64,000 nucleotides of DNA from Salinisphaera hydrothermalis C41B8 (GCF_000732535.1 NZ_APNK01000003.1:62001-126000), one strand, 5' to 3'; numbered from the stretch's first letter, positions 34,442 through 43,810 are shown. Made by a program: numbers and translations. The notes: generated by a model not told the origin, from the letters alone.

Positions 34442-35353
34442 TCACGGCGCCACAAAGTCGCTCTCGCCGACGGATTCCGCCAGAAAATCCAGCAGCGCCC
34501 GGACGGCCGGCAATTGGCCGCGGCGTGATGCAAAGACGGCGTGCAACAGTTTCTCCGGCGGCGTCCAGCCGGGCATGACTTCGACCAGTCGGCCGGCCGC
34601 GAGGTCGTCGCCCACGAACAGCATTGGCAGTTGCACGATGCCCAGACCGTCGAGCGCGGCCTGGCGTAGTGTGGGCATGTCGTCGGTGACGAGCCGCGGC
34701 CGGCAGGCGATGTCGCGGCGTGCGCCGTTGGCGTCCTGCAGCGTCCAGACATAACGCCCGTCGGGGCGGCTTTCGCTGAGCGCCGGCCAGTCGACCGATG
34801 ACGATGGAGCGCCCAGCTCCGCCAACGATGCGACCAACCCGGGGGCACCGACCAGCCGATGTGGGCTCGCGGCAATCGCGCGCATGTTGAGATCGCTGTC
34901 GGCCAACGGCGTGGGTCGCACGCGCAGCGCCAGATCGAACCCTTCGCGCACTGGGTCCACCGGTCGGCCAACCGCCTCGATGTCCAGATGCACTTCCGGG
35001 TAGCGCGCCAGAAAGCCCGAGATCAACGGCGCGAGCCGCAGATGCAACAGTCCGGGCGGGCAGCTCAGGCGCACCGTGCCGCGCGGCTGGGCCTGGCTCT
35101 GTTCGACGGTTTCAAAAGCCGAGCGCGCCGCGTCAAGCATGGTGCGGCAATGCGCATGGAAGGCTTCGCCGATCGGCGTGAGCGAGATGCCGCGGGTATC
35201 GCGGTTCACGAGCCGTACGCCCAGCCGCGCCTCGAGGCTGGCAACGCGCCGGCTGAGCTTGGATTTGGGTTGCTTGAGCACCCGGGCCGCGGCCGAAAAT
35301 CCGCCGTGCTCGACTACGCTCGAGAAATAGAACAGATCATCAAGATCCTGCAC
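34442..35353 (-). CDS. LysR family transcriptional regulator
   Basis: A 303-residue LysR regulator: winged helix-turn-helix at about 1-60 ('GFSAAARVLKQPKSKLSRRVASLE' region), a linker helix, then the periplasmic-binding-protein-like effector domain. The 'KQPKSKLSRRVA' recognition helix resembles the subgroup that controls short-chain dehydrogenases, pirins and DoxX-type genes. It starts with GTG after a GAGGAACGAG stretch and is divergent from the DoxX gene at 35482, which it probably controls. Confidence 0.87.
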   Translation of the reverse strand: MQDLDDLFYFSSVVEHGGFSAAARVLKQPKSKLSRRVASLEARLGVRLVNRDTRGISLTPIGEAFHAHCRTMLDAARSAFETVEQSQAQPRGTVRLSCPPGLLHLRLAPLISGFLARYPEVHLDIEAVGRPVDPVREGFDLALRVRPTPLADSDLNMRAIAASPHRLVGAPGLVASLAELGAPSSSVDWPALSESRPDGRYVWTLQDANGARRDIACRPRLVTDDMPTLRQAALDGLGIVQLPMLFVGDDLAAGRLVEVMPGWTPPEKLLHAVFASRRGQLPAVRALLDFLAESVGESDFVAP

Positions 35354-35481
35354 GCCTCGTTCCTCTAATAGAACGCCGTGTTGAAATTATGCCGGCTTCC
35401 GGACCGGGCGTCCTGCGCCTAACTTGAACAACAAGAGCCGGCGCTGCCGGCCCCATTCATCCCACCACGACGAGGCTCGTC

Positions 35482-35946
35482 ATGTTCGACTCGCTGCTGC
35501 ACAAATCTTATTTCCAGGATCCGCTGCTACTCGCCGCCCGCGTACTGATCGCCTGGCTGTTCCTTCTTTTCGGCTGGGGCAAGCTGATCGGTTTCGCCGG
35601 CACGGTGGCCTATATGCAGCACACCGGCGCGCCGGTACCCGTGCTCGCCGCCGCCATCGCCGTCATCATGGAAGTGCCGGTCGCGCTCGCCATTGCCTTG
35701 GGCCTGGCCACCCGTCCCCTGGCGTTGTTGATGGCGCTCTATACGCTGGGCACGGCGCTGATCGGCCATCCGTACTGGACGCTGACCGGCGCCGAGCAGT
35801 ACGCCAACCAAATCAACTTTTATAAGAACATCGCCATCATCGGTGGCCTGCTGGCGCTGTATGTCGCCGGGCCGGGCCGATTCGCCGTAGATGCCTGGCT
35901 TGGTCGGCGAACCGGCTCGTCGCGGCGGACGGCGCACGCGGCCTGA
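35482..35946 (+). CDS. DoxX family membrane protein
   Basis: A 154-residue DoxX/DoxD-type protein with four membrane helices: 'LLLAARVLIAWLFLLFGWGK' (about 15-34), then 'GKLIGFAGTVAYM', 'AAIAVIMEVPVALAIALG' and 'NIAIIGGLLALYVAGPG'. DoxX proteins occur in thiol or oxidative stress complexes and as quinone-linked membrane subunits, but most members are uncharacterised. The divergent LysR gene is probably its regulator. A perfect 10-bp hairpin follows. Confidence 0.82.
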   Translation: MFDSLLHKSYFQDPLLLAARVLIAWLFLLFGWGKLIGFAGTVAYMQHTGAPVPVLAAAIAVIMEVPVALAIALGLATRPLALLMALYTLGTALIGHPYWTLTGAEQYANQINFYKNIAIIGGLLALYVAGPGRFAVDAWLGRRTGSSRRTAHAA

Positions 35947-35969
35947 ACCGAATGCCCTCGATTGCACTC

Positions 35970-35996
35970 GCCGTGCGGGCGACCAACCCGCACGGC
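35970..35996. terminator. Perfect 10-bp hairpin after the DoxX gene
   Basis: GCCGTGCGGG and CCCGCACGGC pair around a 7-base loop, 24 bp after the stop codon. Confidence 0.55.
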
Positions 35997-36060
35997 ATTG
36001 CACGATCCCGGCACATAGCCTAGAACCCGGAGTGACGTTCACGACATTCGGAGTTCGCCC

Positions 36061-36804
36061 ATGAGCCGCGCCCTAAATATCCAAGCCGCCGACGGCACGA
36101 TCGACGCCCATATCTTCACGCCCGACGATGCCGACGGCGCCCTGCCGGCCGTCGTGTTGTTTACCGACATTGGCGGCCTGCGGCCCTGCTACCACGACAA
36201 GGCCCAGACCATCGCCGATGACGGCTACGCCGTGCTCATGCCGAATATCTATTATCGCGATCAGGCCGGGCCGGTCGTCCCCGAGGGCAAATCGTTTCGC
36301 GATAGCGACGTGCGGCCGACGCTGTTCGAATATGCCGGCCATCTTACGCCAGACGCCCAGGCGCGCGATTTCGAGGCATTGATAGGCGCGATCGATGCCG
36401 AAGCCGAATTCGACGGCGCGAAGATCGGCGTGGTCGGCTATTGCATGACCGGGGCGTTCGCTCTGCGCATGGCCGCACGCCACGCCGAGCGCGTGGTCGC
36501 CGCCGCCGGCTTCCACTCAGCGCGGCTAGCCGCCGAGGACGACGAGCACAGCCCGCTCGGTCTGGTGGACATGATCAAAGCCCGGGTATTTCTCGGCCAT
36601 GCCGACGGCGACGAGCTCATGCCGCCGGAACAGATCGGCCGGCTCGATGCGGCCCTGGCCAAGGCCGGCGTGGCGTTCACGACCGAGCTGTTTGCCGGGG
36701 CCGGGCATGGCTTCACCGCCTTCGATGCGCCGGTCTATGACGAGGCAGCCGATGCCCGGCATTACAAGCGGCTCTCCACGCTGTTCGAGGAAACGCTGCG
36801 CTGA
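36061..36804 (+). CDS. Dienelactone hydrolase family protein
   Basis: A 247-residue alpha/beta-hydrolase of the dienelactone hydrolase family. The Cys nucleophile elbow 'GYCMTG' (C128) is the family's hallmark, with the acid in 'GHADGDE' near residue 181 and the His in 'GAGHGF' near 219. Classical members open dienelactones in chloroaromatic degradation, but many homologues have other ester or lactone substrates. The gene stands alone, convergent with an SDR gene across a shared hairpin at 36816-36836. Confidence 0.85.
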   Translation: MSRALNIQAADGTIDAHIFTPDDADGALPAVVLFTDIGGLRPCYHDKAQTIADDGYAVLMPNIYYRDQAGPVVPEGKSFRDSDVRPTLFEYAGHLTPDAQARDFEALIGAIDAEAEFDGAKIGVVGYCMTGAFALRMAARHAERVVAAAGFHSARLAAEDDEHSPLGLVDMIKARVFLGHADGDELMPPEQIGRLDAALAKAGVAFTTELFAGAGHGFTAFDAPVYDEAADARHYKRLSTLFEETLR

Positions 36805-36815
36805 GCCAGCCGACA

Positions 36816-36836
36816 GGCGGTGTGAATCACGCCGCC
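36816..36836. terminator. Bidirectional hairpin between convergent genes
   Basis: GGCGGTGTG and CACGCCGCC pair with one G-T wobble around AAT, between the dienelactone hydrolase and SDR stops. It could end transcripts from both sides. Confidence 0.5.
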
Positions 36837-36852
36837 CGCCAAGCCAAGGCCA

Positions 36853-37611
36853 TCAGACCATGCCACCGTTGACGTGGATGGTCTGGCCATTCACCCAGGC
36901 GCCCGAATCGCTGGCCAGCATGGCGATCACGGCCGCGATTTCGTCCGGCTGGCCGAGCCGCTCAAGCGGCGACAGGCGGGCGATTTCGTCGACTAGCGCG
37001 TCCGACTTGCCGTCGAAGAACAGCTCGGTCGCGGTCGGCCCCGGGGCCACGGCGTTGACGCGAATATCGCGCCCGCGCATTTCCTTGGTGAGCACGCCGG
37101 TCAAGGCCTCCACCGCGGCCTTGCTCGCGGCATAGGCACCGTAGCCCGGCCGCAGCAGGCGGGTCACGCCGGTCGACAGATTGATGATCCGCCCGCCCGG
37201 CCGCAATCGCCGCGAGGCCTCGCGCAAGGTGTTGAACGTGCCCTTGAGATTGATGGCCACGATGCGATCGAAATCGGCATCGCTCATCTCGCCGATCGGC
37301 GCCAGCTCGATCACGCCAGCGGAATTGACCAGCACATCCAGCCCGCCGAATTCCGCCTCTGCCGCGTCGAACAGGCGCGCCACGTCGGCCGGCACGGACA
37401 CATCACCCTGCACCGCCACGGCATGCCCACCGGCCTGCCGAATCGTGGCCACGACATCGTCCGCCTTGTCGGCCCGGCCGGCATAGTTGACCAGCACCGC
37501 GAAACCATCAGCGCCCAGGCGGCGCGCGGTCGCCGCACCAATGCCGCGCGAACCGCCGGTGACCAGCGCCACCCGCCTCGCCGCCTCGTTCTTAGTCTGT
37601 GTATCCGTCAT
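36853..37611 (-). CDS. Short-chain dehydrogenase/reductase
   Basis: A 252-residue classical SDR with 'VTGGSRGIG' near residues 16-24, 'VNSAG' in place of NNAG near residue 93, catalytic Ser in 'INLSTG', and the 'YGAYAASK' Tyr/Lys pair near 160. The 'VNYAGRADK' region suggests NADP(H). The ATG at 37611 follows a GGGAG site; the in-frame extension to 37680 looks non-coding. It is divergent from a LysR gene (37763) that probably controls it. The substrate is unknown. Confidence 0.85.
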   Translation of the reverse strand: MTDTQTKNEAARRVALVTGGSRGIGAATARRLGADGFAVLVNYAGRADKADDVVATIRQAGGHAVAVQGDVSVPADVARLFDAAEAEFGGLDVLVNSAGVIELAPIGEMSDADFDRIVAINLKGTFNTLREASRRLRPGGRIINLSTGVTRLLRPGYGAYAASKAAVEALTGVLTKEMRGRDIRVNAVAPGPTATELFFDGKSDALVDEIARLSPLERLGQPDEIAAVIAMLASDSGAWVNGQTIHVNGGMV

Positions 37612-37762
37612 GTCGAACTCCCGTTGAAATGAAGACATGACGTACTCTAGGCATGCTGGGTCACGGGATAATCGACCCATCTGCGACCATGCTGTTCGCT
37701 GCGAACGAACAATCGACCGACGGTCGCCCAGCCCTACTCACCCAAGGCACGCCCGGACGAAC

Positions 37763-38656
37763 ATGGACCGAATCGATGTCATGCAGCTGTTCGTGCGGAT
37801 CGTGGAACGGCGCAGCTTTACCGCAGCCGCGAACGATCTCGATATGTCGCGCTCCGCGGCCTCCGAGGCCATCGCCGGGCTGGAACGCCGGATCGGCCGG
37901 CGCCTGCTGCAACGCACGACCCGACACGTCGCGCCAACGCCGGAAGGCGAAGCCTATTATCAACGCTGCGCGGATATCCTGGCCGAGATCGAGGCCGCGG
38001 AAAGCGCAGCTGCCGATGCCACCCCGCGCGGCCTGCTGACGGTCGATCTGCACTGCACGCTGGCCCGGCATTTCCTGTTGCCACGCTTGCCGGCATTTCT
38101 GCAGCGCTATCCGGAACTCAAGCTGCACATCGGCGAGGGCGATCGGCTGGTGGATCTGGTGCGCGAGGGCGTGGACTGCGTCGTACGCGCCGGCACACCG
38201 CGGGATTCCGACCTCATCGCCCGGCGTGTGGGCCTGCTGCCGGAAGCACTCGTGGCCAGCCCTGCCTATCTCGCCGACCGCCCCCGACCGACACGGCCGG
38301 CCGAACTCGCGGCCCATGCGTTGATCGGTTTTGTGTCATCCGCCACCGGGCAGGTGTTGCCGCTGGAATTCCGCGACGCCGGGCGCGTGGTCGAAGTGCG
38401 CCCCAGCACGCGGCTGACCGTAGCCAGCGCCGACACCGCCGCCGAACTGGCCCGGCTCGGCCTCGGTCTGGTGCAGGCTCCGCGTTATCGTTTCGAAGCC
38501 GATCTCGCCGCCGGCCGGCTGATAGAGCTGTTGCCGGAATTCGCGCCTGACCCGACGCCGGTGTCGGTGCTTTATCCCGAACGCCGCCAACTTTCGCCGC
38601 GTGTTCGTGTATTCGCGGACTGGGTGGCCGAGTGCTTCGCGAGCCCGGAGATATGA
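37763..38656 (+). CDS. LysR family transcriptional regulator
   Basis: A 297-residue LysR regulator. The N-terminal helix-turn-helix has 'RSFTAAANDLDMSRSAASEAIAGLE' character and is followed by 'RRLLQRTTRHVAPTPEG'. The effector domain includes 'TVDLHCTLARHFLLPRLPAF'. The ATG at 37763 begins the standard 'MDRIDVMQLFVRIVE' opening of this subgroup. It is divergent from the SDR gene at 36853-37611, the usual LysR/target arrangement. Confidence 0.88.
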   Translation: MDRIDVMQLFVRIVERRSFTAAANDLDMSRSAASEAIAGLERRIGRRLLQRTTRHVAPTPEGEAYYQRCADILAEIEAAESAAADATPRGLLTVDLHCTLARHFLLPRLPAFLQRYPELKLHIGEGDRLVDLVREGVDCVVRAGTPRDSDLIARRVGLLPEALVASPAYLADRPRPTRPAELAAHALIGFVSSATGQVLPLEFRDAGRVVEVRPSTRLTVASADTAAELARLGLGLVQAPRYRFEADLAAGRLIELLPEFAPDPTPVSVLYPERRQLSPRVRVFADWVAECFASPEI

Positions 38657-38865
38657 TCCGGCGGCCTCATAGTCGCCCCGAAAATGAGCGGCGATATTCG
38701 GCGCTCACCGCCCTCAACCCGTACGTCCGAGGCGCTCGCCCAACTAACGCCAATCCGGCAACGAAAATAAAGCGTGCCTTTTGTCGCGGAACAGTATTAA
38801 CTATGCGGCCCCGGAGCCGTTATTACGCACGATTGACGGCTTTGTGCGGGTTCTCCGAGGCAGTA

Positions 38866-39222
38866 ATGACAAGCGTATTGGTGGTGATCGGCGTTCTGAT
38901 CGCGTCGAGGTTCCTCATGGTTCGGCATCGCCGCGCGACCCGGGTAAAGCAATTGCGCGAAAACGCCGCGCGATTGACGTACGACGAGGCCCGTGAGCTT
39001 TATCAATCGCACTGTCGCAATATCGGCTCAAGTGCAATCGGTTCGCCCCAGCGGCCTCGCCTGCGCGACGCCAAAGCCGAAATCGAGCAGGCCGAGTTCT
39101 ATTACGAGCGCATGATCGAACTGGAAACCGGCCATGCCGGGCCGGCCGTGCGTCTCTCGATCCGCCCCACCTTGCTGGGGCTGTATAAGTCGGACACCGC
39201 ACGGCGCCTGCCTCAAGCTTGA
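38866..39222 (+). CDS. Small membrane-anchored protein of unknown function
   Basis: A 118-residue protein I do not recognise. The ATG at 38866 follows CCGAGG at a suitable distance and opens into one membrane helix ('MTSVLVVIGVLIASRFLMV'), followed by a basic stretch (RHRRATRVK) and a soluble tail of charged helices. 'YDEARELYQSHC' and 'EIEQAEFYYERMIELE' suggest a coiled-coil-like cytoplasmic part. Positive residues after the helix predict a cytoplasmic C-terminus. The longer in-frame extension upstream is probably not coding. Confidence 0.55.
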   Translation: MTSVLVVIGVLIASRFLMVRHRRATRVKQLRENAARLTYDEARELYQSHCRNIGSSAIGSPQRPRLRDAKAEIEQAEFYYERMIELETGHAGPAVRLSIRPTLLGLYKSDTARRLPQA

Positions 39223-39268
39223 TATTGTCCGCCCCACGCCCCGCCGCCCAAGCGGGCGCGGGCAGCCG

Positions 39269-40036
39269 CTATCGCCCGCCTGACACGGTCACGCATTCGC
39301 CGGTCACGAACGAGGCGCGCTCGGACACCAGCCAAGCCACGGCATCGGCGATTTCCTCGGGCTTGCCGAGCCGGCGCATGGGCACGACATTTTCGGCGGC
39401 CTCGCGCAGCTCGTCCGGCGGCATGTCGGTATCGATGATCCCGGGAGCTACACCGTTGACGCGAATGCCTTCGTCGGCGACTTCCTTGCCGAGCCCGAGG
39501 ATGAAGGTTTCCATCGCGCCCTTGCTGGCGCCGTAGGTCGCCATCCCGCCGGCACCGCCGGTTCGCGCGGCCACCGAGGACATGATCACGATCGAGCCGC
39601 CCGATCCGCCGTGTCGGGTCGACAAACGCCGCACCGCGGCCTTCGCACAGACGATCGGCGCCAGCGCATTCACGCGGAACACCGATTCGATGTTGTCGAG
39701 GCTCTGCTCATCGACGCGCGCGGTATCGCCGGTGATCCCGGCATTGGCGACGAGCACGGCCAGCCGGCCGAGCGCGCGCTCCGCCTCGGCTATCCGATCA
39801 TCCAGCGCGTCCAGCTCGTTGACATCGATATGAAACGCCTCGGCCCTGCCGCCCGCCGCGCGGATATCGGCCACCACGGCCTGCGCCGCTTCGGCGTTGC
39901 GGCCATAGCCCACGGCCACGGCATGACCTTCCTCCGCAAGCCGGCGGCAGATCGCGGCACCGATGCCCCGCGAACCGCCGGTGACCAGCGCCATGCCTTT
40001 TGCGCGCTCAATATCGCGCGTGTCGTCGTTGCTCAT
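39269..40036 (-). CDS. Short-chain dehydrogenase/reductase (FabG-like)
   Basis: A 255-residue SDR with 'VTGGSRGIG' near residues 18-26, an Asn-Ala-Gly motif ('VANAGI'), catalytic Ser in 'VIMSSVAARTGG' and the 'YGASK' Tyr/Lys pair near 170. It closely parallels the SDR at 15088-15837, including the 'RTGGAGGMATYGASK' region and the C-terminal 'GECVTVSGG'. Two ATGs nine bases apart (40036 and 40045) both have a GGGA-type site, so the exact start is uncertain. A left-end fragment of the MITE-like repeat lies at 40078-40109, just upstream. Confidence 0.82.
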   Translation of the reverse strand: MSNDDTRDIERAKGMALVTGGSRGIGAAICRRLAEEGHAVAVGYGRNAEAAQAVVADIRAAGGRAEAFHIDVNELDALDDRIAEAERALGRLAVLVANAGITGDTARVDEQSLDNIESVFRVNALAPIVCAKAAVRRLSTRHGGSGGSIVIMSSVAARTGGAGGMATYGASKGAMETFILGLGKEVADEGIRVNGVAPGIIDTDMPPDELREAAENVVPMRRLGKPEEIADAVAWLVSERASFVTGECVTVSGGR

Positions 40037-40077
40037 GACCCGCATTCCCGATCCCTGTTGAGTGGACGATTCGGAGC

Positions 40078-40109
40078 TTAGGGCCTGTTGCCGTTTCGTG
40101 CGAGTCCGT
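40078..40109 (+). repeat. MITE-like repeat end fragment E
   Basis: TTAGGGCCTGTTGCCGTTTC continuing to GTGCGAGTCCGT matches the termini of copies A and C. No partner end is found nearby, so it is a truncated remnant upstream of the SDR gene. Confidence 0.55.
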
Positions 40110-40236
40110 ATGAAGAACAACCCAACGGCGTACCCCGCGCCCGCCGTAAACGCATCGCCCACATCCGTCGAGCTCGGTGCCACCCGCGCATGGGCTGGCG
40201 TAGAATCGAACCCAGGCACTCGCCAGTGAGGAGAAC

Positions 40237-40659
40237 ATGAGCGAATCCAATCAGCCGACCTGCCGGGTCGTTCGCGCCGGCGAAACCATCACCGGCAAAC
40301 AGGCGCTGGACTACAACGTCGGCATTTCGGCCGAGTCGGTGGGCGCGACGGGGATTCACATGCAGATCGTGACCATCCCGCCGGGCGCGCGCGCCAAGGC
40401 GCACAAGCACGAGGCCCACGAGACCGCGATCTATGCGCTGACCGGCGTCTCGCATTGCTACTACGGCGAAAATCTCGAATATTGTGCCGTCGTGGAGCCG
40501 GGGGATTTCTTCTATATCCCGGCCAACATGCCACATCTGCCCTACAACCCCAGCGACACCGAAACCGCCACCGCGGTCATCGCCCGTACCGATCCGAACG
40601 AGCAGGAAAGCGTTGTGTTGCTGCCCGAGCTGGAAAAACAGGACGTCGCGACGAGCTGA
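40237..40659 (+). CDS. Cupin domain protein
   Basis: A 140-residue single-domain cupin. The metal-site motif 1 is seen as 'KAHKHEAHETAIYALTG' (His55, His57, Glu61 region) and motif 2 as 'PGDFFYIPANMPHLPYN'. Cupins of this size act as small dioxygenases, isomerases or sensors; nothing here fixes the function. The following metallo-beta-lactamase-fold gene starts 132 bp downstream on the same strand and may be co-transcribed. Confidence 0.8.
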   Translation: MSESNQPTCRVVRAGETITGKQALDYNVGISAESVGATGIHMQIVTIPPGARAKAHKHEAHETAIYALTGVSHCYYGENLEYCAVVEPGDFFYIPANMPHLPYNPSDTETATAVIARTDPNEQESVVLLPELEKQDVATS

Positions 40660-40790
40660 TCGCAGGCGTCCCGCCCGGCGATCGGCAGCGCCTGGGTCGA
40701 GCCCTACGCCATGACGTCGCCGCGTTTGCCGATCGTAGACTGCCCATGGTGTACCGTGGGCAACCTAATCTTTCGCGATCGATTTTCGAG

Positions 40791-41657
40791 ATGACGCAAT
40801 CGACCCAACCCGCCAATGTGCATCAGCTGCGCATCGGCGATTTCATGCTCACCACGCTGCTCGACGCCCAGATGGAAGCCAGCTTCGCGCTGCCGCAGAA
40901 CATCGATGAAGCCGAGGCCCGCCGCTTGCACCAGCAAAGCCGGCGCCCGACGCCCCCGCGCATCACGCTCAATGTCTATCTGCTGGATACCGGCGATCGG
41001 AAGATCCTGATCGACACCGGGCTCGGCGGGCTGGCCGGCGATACCGGGCCGTATCTGCTGGAGAATCTGGCGACGATCGGCGTAGCGCCGGCCGATATCG
41101 ACACGGTGCTGATCACGCATGTCCACCCCGACCATGTCGGCGGACTGATCGACGCCGACGACAACGCCATCTTCCCGCAGGCCACCGTGTTGGTGCCGGC
41201 CGGCGAGCTGGACTACTGGGGCGGCGAGATTCCGGACGACGTGTCCGACGCCCAGAAGGGCCAGTTCCAGGCCGCACACCGGGTGATCGCCGCGGTCGGC
41301 TCGCAGATGCAGCATCTGGAAGGCACCGAGGTCTTGCCCGGCATCACCCGCGTGCCGCTGCCCGGGCATACGCCGGATCATTCCGGCTATCGCATCGAGT
41401 CGGGACACGAGCGCATCCTGCTCTGGACCGACGTGGTGCACATGCCGCAGATCCAGTTCCCCTGCCCGGACGCCGGCGTGGCTTTCGACACCGACATCGC
41501 GCAGGCGCGCGAAACCCGCCACGCGATCATGGCCGAGCTGGCAGAATCCGGCGAAATGGTGGGCGGACATCACCTGGATTTCCCCGGCATCGGCTATGTC
41601 GAGGCCGACGGCGACGGTTATCGTTTTCTGCCGCATGTCTGGCAGCCGACGGTCTGA
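40791..41657 (+). CDS. Metallo-beta-lactamase fold hydrolase
   Basis: A 288-residue MBL-fold protein with the metal motif H110-x-H112-x-D114-H115 ('THVHPDHVGG'), a further His in 'LPGHTPDHSGY' and the last His in 'GGHHLDFPGIG'. The family includes lactonases (AHL lactonase-like), glyoxalase II and sulfatases; the 'LIDTGLGG' opening and length fit the lactonase/quorum-quenching-like group, but the substrate is unknown. The ATG at 40791 starts a family-length protein; the open frame upstream is not conserved-looking. The beta-hydroxyacid dehydrogenase follows 64 bp later. Confidence 0.83.
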   Translation: MTQSTQPANVHQLRIGDFMLTTLLDAQMEASFALPQNIDEAEARRLHQQSRRPTPPRITLNVYLLDTGDRKILIDTGLGGLAGDTGPYLLENLATIGVAPADIDTVLITHVHPDHVGGLIDADDNAIFPQATVLVPAGELDYWGGEIPDDVSDAQKGQFQAAHRVIAAVGSQMQHLEGTEVLPGITRVPLPGHTPDHSGYRIESGHERILLWTDVVHMPQIQFPCPDAGVAFDTDIAQARETRHAIMAELAESGEMVGGHHLDFPGIGYVEADGDGYRFLPHVWQPTV

Positions 41658-41721
41658 AGACGCGCCGTCCTCATTCATCCCGGGACGCGCGCGGCGCGTC
41701 CCCGCGACACAGGATTAAATC

Positions 41722-42603
41722 ATGAAGATCGGATTCATCGGACTCGGCGCCATGGGACGGGCCATGGCGACCAATCTCGTCAATGCGGATTTCGACGTCA
41801 TCGTCTGGAACCGCAGCGCCGACAAATGCAAGGCGCTGGTCGAGGCGGGCGCCAAGCAGGCCGACACGCCGGCCGACTGCGCCGCCGCCGACGTGCTCAT
41901 CACCATGCTCGCCGACGACGCGGCACTGGCTGCCGTGGTCGACGAACACGGCCTGATCGAGGCCCTCGGCGAGCACACCGTGCACGTGAACATGGCCACC
42001 GTTTCGATCAACACCGCGCGCGACATGGCCCGGCGCCATGCCGACGCGGGCAAGGCCTACGTCGCCGCGCCGGTGCTCGGCCGGCCGGATATGGCCAAGG
42101 CGGCCAAGCTACAGGTGCTGGCCGCCGGGCCAAACGCGGCCATCGAGACCGCGCGCCCGGCGCTGGAGACGATGGGCGCCAAGGTTTGGCCCGCCGGTGA
42201 AGAGGCCGAGCGCGCCAACGTCATCAAACTGGCGACCAACTACATGCTGGTAGCAGCCGTGGAAACCATGGGCGAAGCCGCCTCGATGACGGCCAAATAC
42301 GGCGTCGAACCCGGCGATTTCCTCGAAATCATCACACAGTCGGTCTTCGCCAGTCCGGCGTACCAGGGCTATGCCCCGGCGATGAAGGCACGCGACTACG
42401 ACAATCCGGAAGGCTTCAAGCTCGCGCTCGGCGCCAAGGACATGGATCTGGCGCTGGCGGCCGCCGCGGCCGAAAACGTGCCGATGCCGATGGGCGCGGC
42501 CGCGCGCCAGCGCTTGTCGGAAGCCATGGCGGCGGGCACCGGTGATCAGGATCTGTCGGCGCTGGCCGAAGTCTCCCGGCGCGGCGCGCATCTGGACGAT
42601 TAG
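41722..42603 (+). CDS. Beta-hydroxyacid dehydrogenase family oxidoreductase
   Basis: A 293-residue NAD(P)-dependent enzyme of the 3-hydroxyisobutyrate/6-phosphogluconate dehydrogenase superfamily. The cofactor motif 'GFIGLGAMGRAMATNL' is at 4-19 and the catalytic Lys lies in 'ANVIKLATNYM' near residue 171. In place of the usual DAPVSGG it has 'APVLGRPDMAKAAKL', as in one uncharacterised subgroup. Relatives reduce tartronate semialdehyde (GarR/GlxR), succinate semialdehyde or sulfolactaldehyde (YihU). It is convergent with the tartrate dehydratase homologue, 18 bp away, so a hydroxyacid or sulfo-aldehyde substrate is an attractive guess only. Confidence 0.82.
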   Translation: MKIGFIGLGAMGRAMATNLVNADFDVIVWNRSADKCKALVEAGAKQADTPADCAAADVLITMLADDAALAAVVDEHGLIEALGEHTVHVNMATVSINTARDMARRHADAGKAYVAAPVLGRPDMAKAAKLQVLAAGPNAAIETARPALETMGAKVWPAGEEAERANVIKLATNYMLVAAVETMGEAASMTAKYGVEPGDFLEIITQSVFASPAYQGYAPAMKARDYDNPEGFKLALGAKDMDLALAAAAAENVPMPMGAAARQRLSEAMAAGTGDQDLSALAEVSRRGAHLDD

Positions 42604-42621
42604 CGGGCGGGCTCAACCCGC

Positions 42622-43797
42622 TCAGTCGGCCAGTTCGAGCGCTTTTCGCAGAGCCTCGAACATCACCAGTTTGCGCTCCATGCCGATACCGGGCGCGTCC
42701 GGCAGCCGGACGCGCCCATCGATGATCGGAATATCGTCGGCAAAGCCGCCGTAGGGCTGGAATACCGCCGGATAGGATTCGGTGCCGCCGATCTGCAGTC
42801 CCGCGGCGATGTTCAGCGCCAGCTGATGGCCGCCGTGCGGCATCAACCGGCGGCGCGGCCAGCCGAGCTGCTCGGTCGCCTCGATCAGGTTGAGATATTC
42901 GGTCAGGCCGTAGGCCAGCGCGGGATCGGCCTGGATCCAGTCACGATCGGGTCGCATGCCGCCAAACCGTATGAGATTGCAGACATCCTGCGTCGAGAAC
43001 AGGTTCTCGCCGGTGGCCATCGACCCCTCGTAGTGGCCGGCCAGTTCGGCCTGCAACGCATAGTCGATCGGATCGCCCGGTTCTTCGTACCAGAACAGAT
43101 CGTAGGGCTCGAGCATATGGGCATAGTCGATCGCGGTTGGCAGATCGAACTTGCCATTGGCATCGACAGCCAGGCGCTGGCCCTCGCCCAGTACCTCGAG
43201 CGCGCCTTCGATGCGCGCCTGGTCGATGGCGATATCCGCACCGCCGATCTTCATCTTCGCGACGCGATAGCCGGCTTCGTCGTAGTGCCGCATCTCGTCC
43301 TTGAGACCGGTCACTTCCTTGCCCGGATAGTAATAGCCGCCGCCGGGGTAGACCACGATCTCCTCGTCGTGCCGGCCGTCGTTGTAGCGATCGGACAACA
43401 GCCGCCACAGCGGTTGCTCCGCCACTTTGGCGACGACATCCCACACCGCCATATCCAGCGCCCCGGCCGCCACGGCCCGATCGCCGTGCCCGCCGGGCTT
43501 TTCGTTGTGCATGAAGGCCTGCCAGATGGTCTTGGGATCGAAATTCCCGCCTGTTTCATCCAGCAGACTGTCGGGGTCGGCCTCCAGCAGCCGCGGGATC
43601 AGACGCGAGCGGAGAATGCCCTGCTGTGCATAACGGCCGTTGGAATGAAAGCCATAGCCGATCACCGGCTCGCCGTTTCGCTGCACGTCGGTCACGATCG
43701 CGATGACGCTGATCGTCATCTTGGAAAAATCGATGAACGCGTTGCGAATGGGCGATGCGATAGGCGCTACCGCGTCGCGGATTTCCAGAATGCGCAT
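42622..43797 (-). CDS. D(-)-tartrate dehydratase homologue (enolase superfamily)
   Basis: A 391-residue enolase-superfamily acid-sugar dehydratase. From memory it matches Bradyrhizobium D-tartrate dehydratase (TarD) along its whole length: 'ISSPIRNA'-like start, 'GYGFHSNGRY', 'NEKPGGHGDRAVA', 'GGYYYPGK', 'MKIGGADI' and 'MPHGGHQLALNIAAGL'. Catalytic and metal residues are present: K183 of K-M-K, D212, E238, E264 and H321. The reaction would be D-tartrate to oxaloacetate. The ATG at 43797 has a GAGGAG site. It is the last gene of the long operon but is separated from tctB by repeat copy C, which would lie in its mRNA leader. Confidence 0.82.
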   Translation of the reverse strand: MRILEIRDAVAPIASPIRNAFIDFSKMTISVIAIVTDVQRNGEPVIGYGFHSNGRYAQQGILRSRLIPRLLEADPDSLLDETGGNFDPKTIWQAFMHNEKPGGHGDRAVAAGALDMAVWDVVAKVAEQPLWRLLSDRYNDGRHDEEIVVYPGGGYYYPGKEVTGLKDEMRHYDEAGYRVAKMKIGGADIAIDQARIEGALEVLGEGQRLAVDANGKFDLPTAIDYAHMLEPYDLFWYEEPGDPIDYALQAELAGHYEGSMATGENLFSTQDVCNLIRFGGMRPDRDWIQADPALAYGLTEYLNLIEATEQLGWPRRRLMPHGGHQLALNIAAGLQIGGTESYPAVFQPYGGFADDIPIIDGRVRLPDAPGIGMERKLVMFEALRKALELAD

Positions 43798-43810
43798 GTA
43801 TTCTCCTCGG